From assembly GCA_017417315.1 (NCBI GenBank), contig JAFPZK010000050.1:62001-126000 (forward strand): a stretch of DNA of 64,000 bases, read 5' to 3'. This stretch comes from Bacteroidales bacterium. GTDB lineage: Bacteria; Bacteroidota; Bacteroidia; Bacteroidales; UBA3824. Positions within the stretch are counted from its first letter, which is position 1, and every line of letters starts with the position of its first letter. Positions 44,583 through 52,953 of this stretch are shown here, one piece after another. The notes below the pieces were generated by a model that saw only the letters and a program-made list of their open reading frames with translations, had not been told where the DNA came from and made no database searches. Made by a program: the position numbers and the translations under genes.

Positions 44583-44652
44583 AACTTTGGGGAATTATAA
44601 GGTTATAATTCCCCAAAGTTGTATTTTTTTAGGTATGTTTGGGGAATTATAA
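44583..44652. repeat. Inverted and direct repeats at the promoter of the second ATPase
   Basis: AACTTTGGGGAATTATAA (44583-44600) is followed after gg by its exact reverse complement (44603-44620). A third, direct copy GTTTGGGGAATTATAA lies at 44637-44652, overlapping the -33 box. A shorter inverted copy, ctCCCCAAAGTA, is at 44558-44568. The layout is operator-like. Confidence 0.9.
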
Positions 44653-44671
44653 TAAAAAATGATTATATTTG
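44638..44671 (+). promoter_or_regulatory. Promoter of the DUF234-type ATPase at 44695
   Basis: TTTG (44638-44641) and TATATTTG (44664-44671) with 22 bp between them. The upstream box is embedded in a TTTGGGGAATTATAA repeat. Confidence 0.6.
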
Positions 44672-44694
44672 CAGCGTTATAAAAACATCATATT

Positions 44695-46119
44695 ATGCTG
44701 ATAGGAAGGGAAAAAGAGCAAAAAATACTCAAAACGGCGTTCAATTCCGATGAATCGCAGTTTGTGGCGGTTTATGGACGGCGGCGCGTAGGCAAAACAT
44801 ATTTGGTGCGGCAGTTTTTCAAAGGGAAACTTACTTTTGCACATTCGGGACAAGCAAAAGGCTCTATGCCGGAGCAACTTTTCGGCTGGTGTTCATCGCT
44901 GCGTGAAGCAGGTCTGAAATTTGATTCCGCTCCGAAAAACTGGCTTGAAGCATTTGAACTATTGAAAGACCTTGTGCGGCAGTCGTCTGACAAAAAAAAA
45001 GTTATCTTCATTGACGAAATGCCGTGGTTAGATACGCCGCGTTCTAATTTTACAAATGCGCTTGAATCTTTTTGGAACGGTTGGGCATCAAACCGCGATG
45101 ATATACTTTTGATTGTATGCGGCTCGGCAACCTCGTGGATTGTCAACAAATTGTTTAAAAATCACGGCGGACTACATAACCGCGTAACGTACAGAATTTT
45201 AGTAGTACCGTTCACTCTTCATGAGTGCGAAATGTACATAGAAAAGCGCGGAATCAAACTAACACGCTACGACATTCTCGAAACGTATATGATTATGGGC
45301 GGGATTCCTTTTTATTGGTCGCTGTTGGAGCGCGGCAAAAGCGTGGCGCAAAACATCGATGATTTATTTTTTGCAAAAAACGGTAGTCTGAAATACGAGT
45401 TTCAGGAATTGTATCAGTCGCTGTTCAAAAATCCCGATTATTACGTCAACATTGTTCAAACACTCGGTACGTCAAGAACAGGTATGACACGCGACGAAAT
45501 CATCAACGCCTGCCGTCTTCCGAGCAGCGGTACAGTCAGCAACGCACTTGATGACCTTGAACATTGCGGTTTCATCAGCAAAACACCGTCGTACAATCTA
45601 AAAAATAGGGCAAAATATTGTCTTATTGATAATTATACATTGTTTTATATGAAATTCATCAAAAACAGCGGTAACAACGACGAGCATTTTTGGTCTGACA
45701 ATTACAAATCTGGGTTGCACAATGCGTGGGTCGGTTTGGCGTTTGAACGTGTATGTTTTCAACATATTCCGCAAATAAAATCCGCACTCGGCATCAGCGG
45801 CGTACATTCTCAGGTATATACTTGGCAGACAGGTCCTTCTAAGGACGGTTTCAAAGGCGCACAAATTGATATGCTCATTGACCGTGCTGATAATATGGTC
45901 AATATATGCGAGATGAAGTTTTCAAAAATTCCCTATACGGTCAGCAATGACGATTCCGTTTCCATTGCTAACAAGGTGGAACGTTTTTCGCAAGCAATAG
46001 GCAATTCAAAGTCAATTAACGTTACGCTGATTACGGTTAGCGGCATAGCCGAGGCCGGGCATTGGAACGACATACATAGCATAGTTACTGCGGATGGGTT
46101 ATTTCTGAGCGTTAAATAA
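44695..46119 (+). CDS. AAA ATPase with DUF234 / nuclease-like C-terminus (copy A)
   Basis: A 474-residue protein. The N-terminal ATPase has MLIGREKE, Walker A VYGRRRVGKTYL (residues ~27-37), Walker B VIFIDEMPWLD and the arginine-sensor-like CGSATSWIVNKL. It is followed by a winged-helix part (TRDEIINACRLPSSGTVSNALDDLEHCGFI). The C-terminal DUF234 domain contains GAQIDMLIDR and ICEMKFS, a D...ExK pattern like the PD-(D/E)xK fold. It is clearly paralogous to the gene at 50977. Function is unknown for the family. Inverted repeats sit at its promoter, and a palindromic terminator follows. Confidence 0.85.
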   Translation: MLIGREKEQKILKTAFNSDESQFVAVYGRRRVGKTYLVRQFFKGKLTFAHSGQAKGSMPEQLFGWCSSLREAGLKFDSAPKNWLEAFELLKDLVRQSSDKKKVIFIDEMPWLDTPRSNFTNALESFWNGWASNRDDILLIVCGSATSWIVNKLFKNHGGLHNRVTYRILVVPFTLHECEMYIEKRGIKLTRYDILETYMIMGGIPFYWSLLERGKSVAQNIDDLFFAKNGSLKYEFQELYQSLFKNPDYYVNIVQTLGTSRTGMTRDEIINACRLPSSGTVSNALDDLEHCGFISKTPSYNLKNRAKYCLIDNYTLFYMKFIKNSGNNDEHFWSDNYKSGLHNAWVGLAFERVCFQHIPQIKSALGISGVHSQVYTWQTGPSKDGFKGAQIDMLIDRADNMVNICEMKFSKIPYTVSNDDSVSIANKVERFSQAIGNSKSINVTLITVSGIAEAGHWNDIHSIVTADGLFLSVK

Positions 46120-46120
46120 A

Positions 46121-46167
46121 AAAAATGACAAATTGAAAATTATAAAACTTTCAATTTGTCATTTTTT
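46121..46167. terminator. Bidirectional terminator, shares its core with the 2474 and 2619 palindromes
   Basis: AAATGACAAATTGAAA and its inverted partner TTTCAATTTGTCATTT flank a 10-base loop, with A- and T-runs outside. It lies between convergent genes. The arm ACAAATTGAAA is the same as in the palindromes near the first ATPase gene. Confidence 0.85.
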
Positions 46168-46183
46168 TATAAAGATTTTATTT

Positions 46184-49100
46184 TTATTCTAATACGCTTT
46201 CACCGGCAATTTGTTCGTAAATCTTGTCGATATATTTTGCCGTTTGGTCAGAACCGTTTATTTCAGCAATTTTTGCAAGATAACCGACTACCGACAAACA
46301 TAAACCGTATTCCCTGTCTTCGCGGAAACCGTCAGAGGCTAAGCCTGCAAGCCATGAAGAAATCTTTTGATATTCGTCAGCCATTTCCGTAGAGATTTTT
46401 TCTGCCTCGGTGTTCATGCCGCAGGAGTACATCGCTGAAAGTACCGGCAACATCTTGTAATCGTAAGGCAATTTGTCGTTAGGCATAAGTTCAAGACACT
46501 TTTTCACAACTTCCTTTGCCTTAGCGGTTTGACCGTCAGCAACAAGTTGCGTTGCAAGTCTTGCAAACATATTCCTTAAATCCAATATCGACATCTGACG
46601 GCGGTTGTTTTCTTCAATCGTAACGTCAGGCTCGTTCATTCTGCCCCAAGACATCTTGCTCATAACGTTGTCGTACATTATTTCTGATGCCACTTCGCCG
46701 ACTTCTCCACTTTCTTTATGTTCGGTAACGTAAGGGACAAGTCTGTATGCAAAACCTTCCATTCGCATAAACTTGTCAAGACCGAGAAAATCACCGCCGC
46801 CGGCACTCGCCGCAAAATACACCGGACGTTCCCAATCGTTAGCGGCAATAATATCCATAACTGCCAAATCCGATTTCGTAAAATAATTCTTACTGATATT
46901 CCAGTTCAAAGACGTTAACGCGCGGTCTTTGTTGCTGTTGTCAAGCGTCCCGTTTTTAAGGCAGTTTTCCTTGTTGACGGGAATCGAAATCTTCTTTGAA
47001 GGTATGTAATTGTATTTATCGCCGTTTGACATTGTTACCAAATCGTTGTCGTCAGCAGTAATTTTCAAAACGTCTTTTATTCCGACATAATAGCCTGTAA
47101 TTTTTGCTGCCATATCAGAAGTTCGCGTTTTGATAGCCTCTATTCCGCTTAAATCATTTCCGAAAAGATTTTTAGCGATTTCGGGTCTTGAAAGTTGACT
47201 TACAAGTGCCATAAACACTGCCGGAGACAATTTTTCATGACCGCCAGAAACCGTTTTATAGTCTTTTTCGTACTTTTTCGGAAAGTCGGTTTTGTCAATC
47301 AACTCCATAAAATCGTCATAAAGTTGAGCATAAACGCTTTCAATTTCGCTTTTGTGAGCGTTGTATTTTTCGTTTATCATCTGACCGGCTTGTTCGGTGC
47401 AAATGACGATATTGCGCAAATCTTGACGGTATTTTTGGGGTGCCATAGTCATTTTTACCGGCAGACCTTCATATTTCTTTTCCTGACATTGTTTCAAATA
47501 CCAGTCGCAACCGGCAAGTGAAAGGTTTACTACTCTGACATCACGGCGTATGCCCTCAACTTCCTGAGCGTACCACAACGGGAAAGTGTCGTTATCTCCG
47601 AAAGTAAACAAAATTGCATCTTTCGCGCATGAGTTCAGATAGTTAGCGGCAAAATCGCGGCAGGTATAACGTCCGCTTCTGTCATGGTCGTCCCAGTTTT
47701 GTCCAGCCATCTGGATTGGCACGAAAACCGAAACGCACGACACTAATGCAGCCGTCATCGCTTTATTTTCGCCCAAAGCGTTTGTCAATATTCTCCAAAT
47801 CGCCAAAACTCCGAGACCGCACCAAATACTAAACGCATAAAACGAACCGGCATACGCATAATCCCTTTCACGCGGTTGATAAGGTGTCTGATTAAGATAA
47901 ACGACAATCGCAATACCCGTCAAAAGGAAGAACATAAAAACTACAAAACAATTTTTGCCGTCCTCATTAAGACTGATAAAAATGCCCAAAAGTCCGAGCA
48001 ACAAAGGCAAAAGATAATAAACGTTTCTGCCCGGATTGTTTTTGTAACGGTCAGGAAGATTTTCGCTTGACGCACCTTTTAAACCGTCCAAAAAGTCAAT
48101 ACCCGTAATCCAGTTACCGTTGATAGTACCGCCGGCGGCATTTTGAATGTCGTTTTGACGTCCTGAAAAATTCCACATGAAATATCTGAAATACATGTGC
48201 CCTAACTGGTAAGTGAAAAAGAATCTGAGGTTTTGGGCAAAAGTCGGTTTGGTTTCGGTATCATCGAGACCGCCCCAAGATTTGTAAGCCAAAACATGAC
48301 CTTCGCTTGTAGAATACATTCGCGGAAAAAATCCCTGATTTTCTTTGTCATAAATGTATTTCGCCGATGGTTTGTTGATTTCCAAATACTTACCGTCTTG
48401 CGGAATATAAGTTGTTTCTTTTTCGCTGCCTATAACGTCTGCCGTGAAATACGGTCCGTAAATCAGCGGATTGTCGCCGTATTGTTCTCTGTTGAGATAC
48501 GACAAAAGCGAAAAACCGTCTGACGGAGAGTTTTCGTTAATAGGTGTGTTAGCAAACGAGCGGATAACCGTCATTGCAAACGAGCCGTAACCTATCATTA
48601 TCACGAAAACGCCCAAACTGATAAGGTTAAGAAGTGCTTTTCCGTTTTTGTGCGACCACCACACAAGCCAGCCTAAGCCAGCCATCACCAAAATCAAGAA
48701 CGTTATAATTCCCGAATAATACGGCAGACCAAAACCGTTAACAAACATCAAATCGAAATGTGCTGCAATGTTAACTGTTTGAGGTATAATGAAATATAAC
48801 ACAAAAGCCAAAATCACCACCGAAATTCCGAGGGCAATAACCGTCCCCAACCTTGTCGGGTTGTATTTTTTGTTATAATATACCAAAACGATAGCCGGAA
48901 TCACCAAAAGGTTTAGCAAATGCACACCGATAGAAAGTCCCATCAGATAGCAAATAAGTATAAGCCAACGGTTCGAATATTTTTCGTCAGAATGTTCTTC
49001 CCATTGAAGAATAAGCCAAAAAACCACTGCCGTAAACAGCGAACTCATACTATAAACCTCCGCTTCAACAGCCGAAAACCATGCCGTGTCGCAGTACGTG

Positions 49101-49510
49101 TAAATAAGTGCGCCCACAACGCCGCTTGCTAAGATTGCGATGTTTTGAGCCCAAGAATAATTATTCTGTCTTACCTCTTTATAATAAGTGTTTTCGACGA
49201 TACGACGCGCTAAATGCGTTATCGACCAAAACAAAAAGAGCGAAGTAAAAGCCGCCGCTAATGCAGAAGTAACGTTCATTGCAAGTGCCATGTGAGCATC
49301 ATCGGAAGCGAAAAGTGCTGCAACCCTGCCTATAATCATCCAAAGAGGTGCTCCCGGGGGGTGTCCTACTTCCAATTTCACGGAAGTAGCGATAAATTCG
49401 CCGCAATCCCACCAACTTGCAGTAGGCTCAACGGTAAGGAGGTAGCAAATTGCCGCAACAGCAAACACCGCCCAACCCGTTATGCGGTCATAAAACTTAA
49501 AATTCTTCAT
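46184..49510 (-). CDS. DUF2723 membrane protein (GT-C-type, putative protein O-glycosyltransferase)
   Basis: An 1108-residue protein with ~12-14 membrane helices in residues 10-~590, then a soluble periplasmic C-terminal region (~590-1108). The N-terminus YLLTVEPTASWWDCGEFIATSVKLEVGHPPGAP is the DUF2723 signature, resembling GT-C enzymes in which an acidic residue in the first loop is catalytic. The C-terminal part has TPR-like helices. Members are conserved across Bacteroidota and thought to mannosylate or otherwise glycosylate exported proteins. The sugar donor and substrate here cannot be told. It is convergent with the ATPase gene. Confidence 0.85.
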   Translation of the reverse strand: MKNFKFYDRITGWAVFAVAAICYLLTVEPTASWWDCGEFIATSVKLEVGHPPGAPLWMIIGRVAALFASDDAHMALAMNVTSALAAAFTSLFLFWSITHLARRIVENTYYKEVRQNNYSWAQNIAILASGVVGALIYTYCDTAWFSAVEAEVYSMSSLFTAVVFWLILQWEEHSDEKYSNRWLILICYLMGLSIGVHLLNLLVIPAIVLVYYNKKYNPTRLGTVIALGISVVILAFVLYFIIPQTVNIAAHFDLMFVNGFGLPYYSGIITFLILVMAGLGWLVWWSHKNGKALLNLISLGVFVIMIGYGSFAMTVIRSFANTPINENSPSDGFSLLSYLNREQYGDNPLIYGPYFTADVIGSEKETTYIPQDGKYLEINKPSAKYIYDKENQGFFPRMYSTSEGHVLAYKSWGGLDDTETKPTFAQNLRFFFTYQLGHMYFRYFMWNFSGRQNDIQNAAGGTINGNWITGIDFLDGLKGASSENLPDRYKNNPGRNVYYLLPLLLGLLGIFISLNEDGKNCFVVFMFFLLTGIAIVVYLNQTPYQPRERDYAYAGSFYAFSIWCGLGVLAIWRILTNALGENKAMTAALVSCVSVFVPIQMAGQNWDDHDRSGRYTCRDFAANYLNSCAKDAILFTFGDNDTFPLWYAQEVEGIRRDVRVVNLSLAGCDWYLKQCQEKKYEGLPVKMTMAPQKYRQDLRNIVICTEQAGQMINEKYNAHKSEIESVYAQLYDDFMELIDKTDFPKKYEKDYKTVSGGHEKLSPAVFMALVSQLSRPEIAKNLFGNDLSGIEAIKTRTSDMAAKITGYYVGIKDVLKITADDNDLVTMSNGDKYNYIPSKKISIPVNKENCLKNGTLDNSNKDRALTSLNWNISKNYFTKSDLAVMDIIAANDWERPVYFAASAGGGDFLGLDKFMRMEGFAYRLVPYVTEHKESGEVGEVASEIMYDNVMSKMSWGRMNEPDVTIEENNRRQMSILDLRNMFARLATQLVADGQTAKAKEVVKKCLELMPNDKLPYDYKMLPVLSAMYSCGMNTEAEKISTEMADEYQKISSWLAGLASDGFREDREYGLCLSVVGYLAKIAEINGSDQTAKYIDKIYEQIAGESVLE

Positions 49511-49624
49511 TATAAACTATATTTTTTTTCAAAGCGCAAAAATACATTTTTTTTTGATAAATGTCAAGAAAAAAACGCGGTGAAATTTTTTTTCATTTTT
49601 TTTGAAAAAAAAGTTCAAAAAAAA

Positions 49625-49658
49625 TTTGGAAGTTATTAAAAAAAGTTTCTATCTTTGC
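49625..49658 (+). promoter_or_regulatory. Promoter of the tRNA-Gln unit
   Basis: TTTG (49625-49628) and TATCTTTGC (49650-49658) with 21 bp between. The transcript would begin ~100 bases before the tRNA. Confidence 0.65.
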
Positions 49659-49672
49659 ACCCGAAATCTGAG

Positions 49673-49734
49673 AGCGGCGCAAACGGTTTAACGGTTGCCA
49701 TGTTGAAAGTTTTGAGATTTTGATACACGCCGCT
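49673..49734 (+). other. Structured leader upstream of tRNA-Gln
   Basis: AGCGGCG (49673-49679) pairs perfectly with CGCCGCT (49728-49734), closing a ~62-base domain that contains the repeats AACGGTTTAACGGTT. It looks tRNA-sized but lacks a T-loop and anticodon arm. It may be processed from the tRNA precursor or be a small RNA. The rest of 49511-49904 contains the promoter, the tRNA and a terminator. Confidence 0.4.
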
Positions 49735-49765
49735 TAAAGGTAAAGAATTAAAAGTTTTATGGTAC

Positions 49766-49836
49766 TGACCTATGGTGTAACGGTAACACAGCAGATTTTG
49801 GTTCTGTTATTTGAGGTTCGAATCCTCATAGGTCAA
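49766..49836 (+). tRNA. tRNA-Gln (anticodon TTG)
   Basis: A 71-base cloverleaf. Acceptor TGACCTA/TAGGTCA has seven perfect pairs with the U1-A72 pair typical of tRNA-Gln, and the D-arm is GTGTAACGGTAACAC. The anticodon arm GCAGA-TTTTGGT-TCTGT has anticodon TTG, and the T-arm is GAGGTTCGAATCCTC. The 3' CCA is not encoded. It reads CAA and, by wobble, CAG codons. Confidence 0.95.
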
Positions 49837-49856
49837 CAAAAGGTAAACACACAATT

Positions 49857-49887
49857 AGGTCGCGAAAAAAATAGCGGCCTTTTTTAT
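49857..49887 (+). terminator. Terminator after tRNA-Gln
   Basis: GGTCGC / GCGGCC stem (one G-T pair) with an A-rich loop and a T-run, 21 bp after the tRNA. Confidence 0.75.
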
Positions 49888-49904
49888 TATAAGAATTATC
49901 TGAT

Positions 49905-50810
49905 ATGAACAAAAAAAATAACACCACGGCAGCAGCAGAATTAATTTTGAATGTTTCTCAGGAAGATACACTGCTAAAATTCCTGCTTGAAAAAATCACC
50001 GACAGAAGCAAAACTAAGGTTAGAGAAATTCTTAAAAGCGGCAGAGTAGTTGTCAACAATATGTCAACGACGGCTTTTGATTTTAAACTTCAAAAAGGCG
50101 ATACGGTAAGGGTTTTGCACAAACCGAAACTTATGCAACAAGGCGGAATCAATAATTCTAACCTTGACATTCTTTACGAAGACCACGACGTTATAGTCAT
50201 CAACAAAAAAGAAGGACTTCTTTCAGTCGGCACTATGGGCGACAAAGAAAACACTGCTTATCATATTGTAAACATGCACGTTAAGAAAGAAGGCAGAAAC
50301 CGTCATATTTACGTTGTTCACCGTCTTGACAGAAAAACTTCCGGCGTGATGATGTTTGCAAAATCCATGGCGGCAAGGGATTTTTTCCGTAACGATTGGA
50401 GCAATGTCGTTGTTGAAAGGTCGTATTACGCAGTTGTTGAAGGTGTTCCGCAATATAAAAAAGATACCATAAAATCTTACCTCACGGAAGATAAAATGCT
50501 GAAAATACATTCGTCGTTTATCAATAACGGCGGACAGTTTGCTGTAACGAATTATGAGGTTTTGCAAAACAACGAAGAATATTCTTTGGTAAAATGCAAT
50601 CTTGACACGGGACGGAAAAATCAAATTCGCGTTCAGATGTCGGCAATCGGACACCCCGTAGCGGGCGATGCAAAGTACGATGCGCAAACCAACCCGTTGA
50701 AACGTGTTTGTCTTCATGCCGCGACTTTGCAGTTTATTCACCCGAAAACCGGCAAACTTATGAAATTTGAAGTTCCCGTTCCGGGAGGATTTTTTAAGAT
50801 TGTGAAGTAA
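49905..50810 (+). CDS. RluA-family pseudouridine synthase
   Basis: A 301-residue cytoplasmic RNA-modifying enzyme. An N-terminal S4 RNA-binding domain (residues ~18-70, LLKFLLEKITDRSKTKVREILKSGRVVVNN) precedes the synthase domain, with VINKKEGLLSVG, the catalytic Asp in VHRLDRKTSGVMMFAK, TGRKNQIRVQMSAIGHPVAGDAKY and RVCLHAATLQF. It converts uridine to pseudouridine in rRNA or tRNA; the site cannot be named. It begins 18 bp after the tRNA terminator. The hairpin at 50821 follows its stop codon. Confidence 0.92.
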   Translation: MNKKNNTTAAAELILNVSQEDTLLKFLLEKITDRSKTKVREILKSGRVVVNNMSTTAFDFKLQKGDTVRVLHKPKLMQQGGINNSNLDILYEDHDVIVINKKEGLLSVGTMGDKENTAYHIVNMHVKKEGRNRHIYVVHRLDRKTSGVMMFAKSMAARDFFRNDWSNVVVERSYYAVVEGVPQYKKDTIKSYLTEDKMLKIHSSFINNGGQFAVTNYEVLQNNEEYSLVKCNLDTGRKNQIRVQMSAIGHPVAGDAKYDAQTNPLKRVCLHAATLQFIHPKTGKLMKFEVPVPGGFFKIVK

Positions 50811-50820
50811 ACTCAGATTT

Positions 50821-50920
50821 ACAATTCGGGCGGAATCGATAAAAAAAACGTCGATTTCGCCCGAATTGTATAGAAAATGGGCGGAATCGATAAAAAAAAC
50901 GTCGATTTCGCCCGAATTGT
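50821..50920. repeat. Tandem duplicated hairpin before the third ATPase
   Basis: ACAATTCGGGCG(g)AATCG (50821) pairs with CGATTTCGCCCGAATTGT (50852-50869) with one mismatch. A second copy of ~42 identical bases follows with a 51-bp offset (50879-50920). The second copy ends right against the TTTG -33 box of the ATPase gene. The first may also terminate the pseudouridine synthase transcript. Confidence 0.9.
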
Positions 50921-50952
50921 TTTGTAAGATTAATTTTTTTGTAATAATTTTA
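50921..50952 (+). promoter_or_regulatory. Probable promoter of the ATPase at 50977
   Basis: TTTG (50921-50924), a 20-bp spacer and TAATTTTA (50945-50952). The last base departs from the TAnnTTTG consensus. The upstream hairpin touches the TTTG. Confidence 0.45.
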
Positions 50953-50976
50953 CGTCGGAAAAAAATATCGTGAACT

Positions 50977-52398
50977 ATGGAAGATTTCATCGGACGAAAA
51001 TACGAAAAAGAATTGTTGAAACAATATATAAACTCCTCAAAATCAGAGTTTATAGCGGTTTACGGACGACGTAGGGTCGGCAAAACGTTTCTCATAGACC
51101 AACTTTTAAGAAAAGATTTTGCGTTTTCGTTTACGGGCATTGTTGACGGCAAAAAGGAAGCGCAATTTCAGGCGTTGAAAGATGCGTTTGATTTTTACGG
51201 CATTAAGCCCGAAAACACACCGCAAAACTGGATAGAAGCCTTCACTGAAATCCGTAAATTTTTACAACCAAAAATCAGTAGCGGCAAACCGTGCATAATG
51301 TTTATCGACGAACTTCCGTGTCTGGATTACAAAGGAGCGGGGCTGATTGAGGCTTTGGGATATTTTTGGAACAGTTGGGGCGCAAAACAGTCTGATTTTA
51401 AGTTAATTGTCTGCGGCTCGGCAACCTCGTGGATGATAAAAAACATAATTGATTCAAAAGGCGGACTTCACAACAGAATTACTCACGAAATTCATTTACA
51501 CCCTTTTTGTTTAGGCGAGGCTAAACAATATTTAATTTCACAAAATGTTAATTGGGACGATTTGTCGTATCTTCAAGCATATATGATTTTGGGCGGAATA
51601 CCGTATTATTTAGGACTTTTGAACGGAAAATTTTCACTCGCACAAAACATTGATATGCTGTTTTTTAGTCAGAACGGAGAATTGCGCCGGGAGTTTGACA
51701 GATTGTTTAAAACGTTGTTTTCGTCGTCAGAGCCATACATCGAAATTATAAAAATTTTAGCAAAAAATTCTTCGGGCATGTCCCGCGATGAAATTTCAAA
51801 AAAACTCGGCAAAAAAGATAACGGACACCTTTCCGAACGGTTAGAAGATTTAAAAAACTGTGATTTTCTTAGGTTTTACAACGTGAAAGTCAATAAGATA
51901 AGCCCGAAAAACGGCATTTATCAACTAACTGATTTTTATTCGGCGTTTTATTTGAAATTTGTTACTAAAAATTCCGTTGACGACCGTTTTTGGACAAACC
52001 GTCTTATGAGCAGCGAAATAAATGTATGGTCGGGTCTGACGTTTGAAAAAGTTGCATTAACGCATATCAATCAGATAAAGAGGAAGTTACATATTGATTA
52101 TATGGCTTGTGAATATTATTCATGCCGTCTGAGTGATGCACAAATAGATTTGGTTTTGGAACGTGCCGACAGAATTATTAACATTTGTGAAATCAAGTAT
52201 TCTTCGGATAAGTATTTGATTGACAAGGCAGAATACGACAAAGTAATGCACCACGTTGAGGCATTTCGTAGAGAAACCAAATCCGATAAATTTGCCATTC
52301 AGCCGATATTTGTTACGACCAAAGGTCTTGCCGACGGAATGTACTCAAAATCAATAGTTTTTGATGTAACGTTGGAGGATTTGTTTGAGGTGATATAA
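50977..52398 (+). CDS. AAA ATPase with DUF234 / nuclease-like C-terminus (copy B)
   Basis: A 473-residue paralogue of the protein at 44695 with the same layout. Walker A is VYGRRRVGKTFL (residues ~29-39), Walker B IMFIDELPCLD, then CGSATSWMIKNI. The winged-helix part is GMSRDEISKKLGKKDNGHLSERLEDLKNCDFL. The C-terminal domain carries DAQIDLVLERADRIINICEIKYS, again a D...ExK pattern. The two proteins are related along their whole length, so the pair arose by duplication or from related transfers. Duplicated hairpins stand at its promoter. It is convergent with the ubiX-like gene. Function unknown. Confidence 0.85.
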   Translation: MEDFIGRKYEKELLKQYINSSKSEFIAVYGRRRVGKTFLIDQLLRKDFAFSFTGIVDGKKEAQFQALKDAFDFYGIKPENTPQNWIEAFTEIRKFLQPKISSGKPCIMFIDELPCLDYKGAGLIEALGYFWNSWGAKQSDFKLIVCGSATSWMIKNIIDSKGGLHNRITHEIHLHPFCLGEAKQYLISQNVNWDDLSYLQAYMILGGIPYYLGLLNGKFSLAQNIDMLFFSQNGELRREFDRLFKTLFSSSEPYIEIIKILAKNSSGMSRDEISKKLGKKDNGHLSERLEDLKNCDFLRFYNVKVNKISPKNGIYQLTDFYSAFYLKFVTKNSVDDRFWTNRLMSSEINVWSGLTFEKVALTHINQIKRKLHIDYMACEYYSCRLSDAQIDLVLERADRIINICEIKYSSDKYLIDKAEYDKVMHHVEAFRRETKSDKFAIQPIFVTTKGLADGMYSKSIVFDVTLEDLFEVI

Positions 52399-52401
52399 GA
52401 T

Positions 52402-52953
52402 TCATTTTGCTTTTCCCCAGCGGAAGCCGTTATGTTCTACCCCTAATAAGTCTAAAATGCGGAATACAACCGTATCAACCAAGTCTTCAATACTTTGCGG
52501 CTTTGAATAAAACGACGGACATGCAGGACAGATAACAGCACCCGATAAAGTCAGAGTTTCCATATTACGGATATGAATAAGGTTGTAAGGGGTTTCCCTT
52601 ACAACCAAAATCAGTTTTCTTCTTTCTTTAAGCATAACGTCAGCAGCCCGCGTTATAAGCGAATCCGAAACGCCTGAGGCTATCCGCCCTAACGTCCCCA
52701 TAGAACACGGACAAATAACCATTGCATCACATCGAGAACTGCCCGAAGCAAACGGCGCATTAAAGTCATCGTCATCATAAAGCGTAATGTCAGCACTTTC
52801 TTTTAACGACGAACCCGTTTCTTCTTTATAAATTTTTATTGCATTTTTTGAAAAAACTGCTAAAATTTTATGATTTTTAGATAAATATTTTAGCAGTCTT
52901 TCGGCATAAATACTACCGCTTGCGCCAGTTACGGCTACAATGATTTTCATCAT
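52402..52953 (-). CDS. ubiX: UbiX-like flavin prenyltransferase
   Basis: A 183-residue cytoplasmic flavoprotein that attaches a dimethylallyl group to FMN, making the cofactor for UbiD-type decarboxylases. Signatures: VAVTGASGSIYAERLL at the N-terminus, CDAMVICPCSMGTLGRIASGVSDSLITRAADVMLKERRKLILVVRETPYNLIHIRNM, and the PACPSFY region. No ubiD gene lies in the window. It directly follows the TPR protein gene without a gap and is probably cotranscribed with it. Confidence 0.92.
   Translation of the reverse strand: MMKIIVAVTGASGSIYAERLLKYLSKNHKILAVFSKNAIKIYKEETGSSLKESADITLYDDDDFNAPFASGSSRCDAMVICPCSMGTLGRIASGVSDSLITRAADVMLKERRKLILVVRETPYNLIHIRNMETLTLSGAVICPACPSFYSKPQSIEDLVDTVVFRILDLLGVEHNGFRWGKAK

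Noticed and set aside
49673..49734. Second tRNA gene
   Set aside because: It has a good acceptor-like stem but no T-loop GTTCGA and no anticodon arm.
44695..52398. Insertion-sequence transposases for the two ATPases
   Set aside because: They have Walker A/B motifs and a DUF234-type C-terminus, with no DDE motif and no terminal inverted repeats or target duplications bounding the genes.
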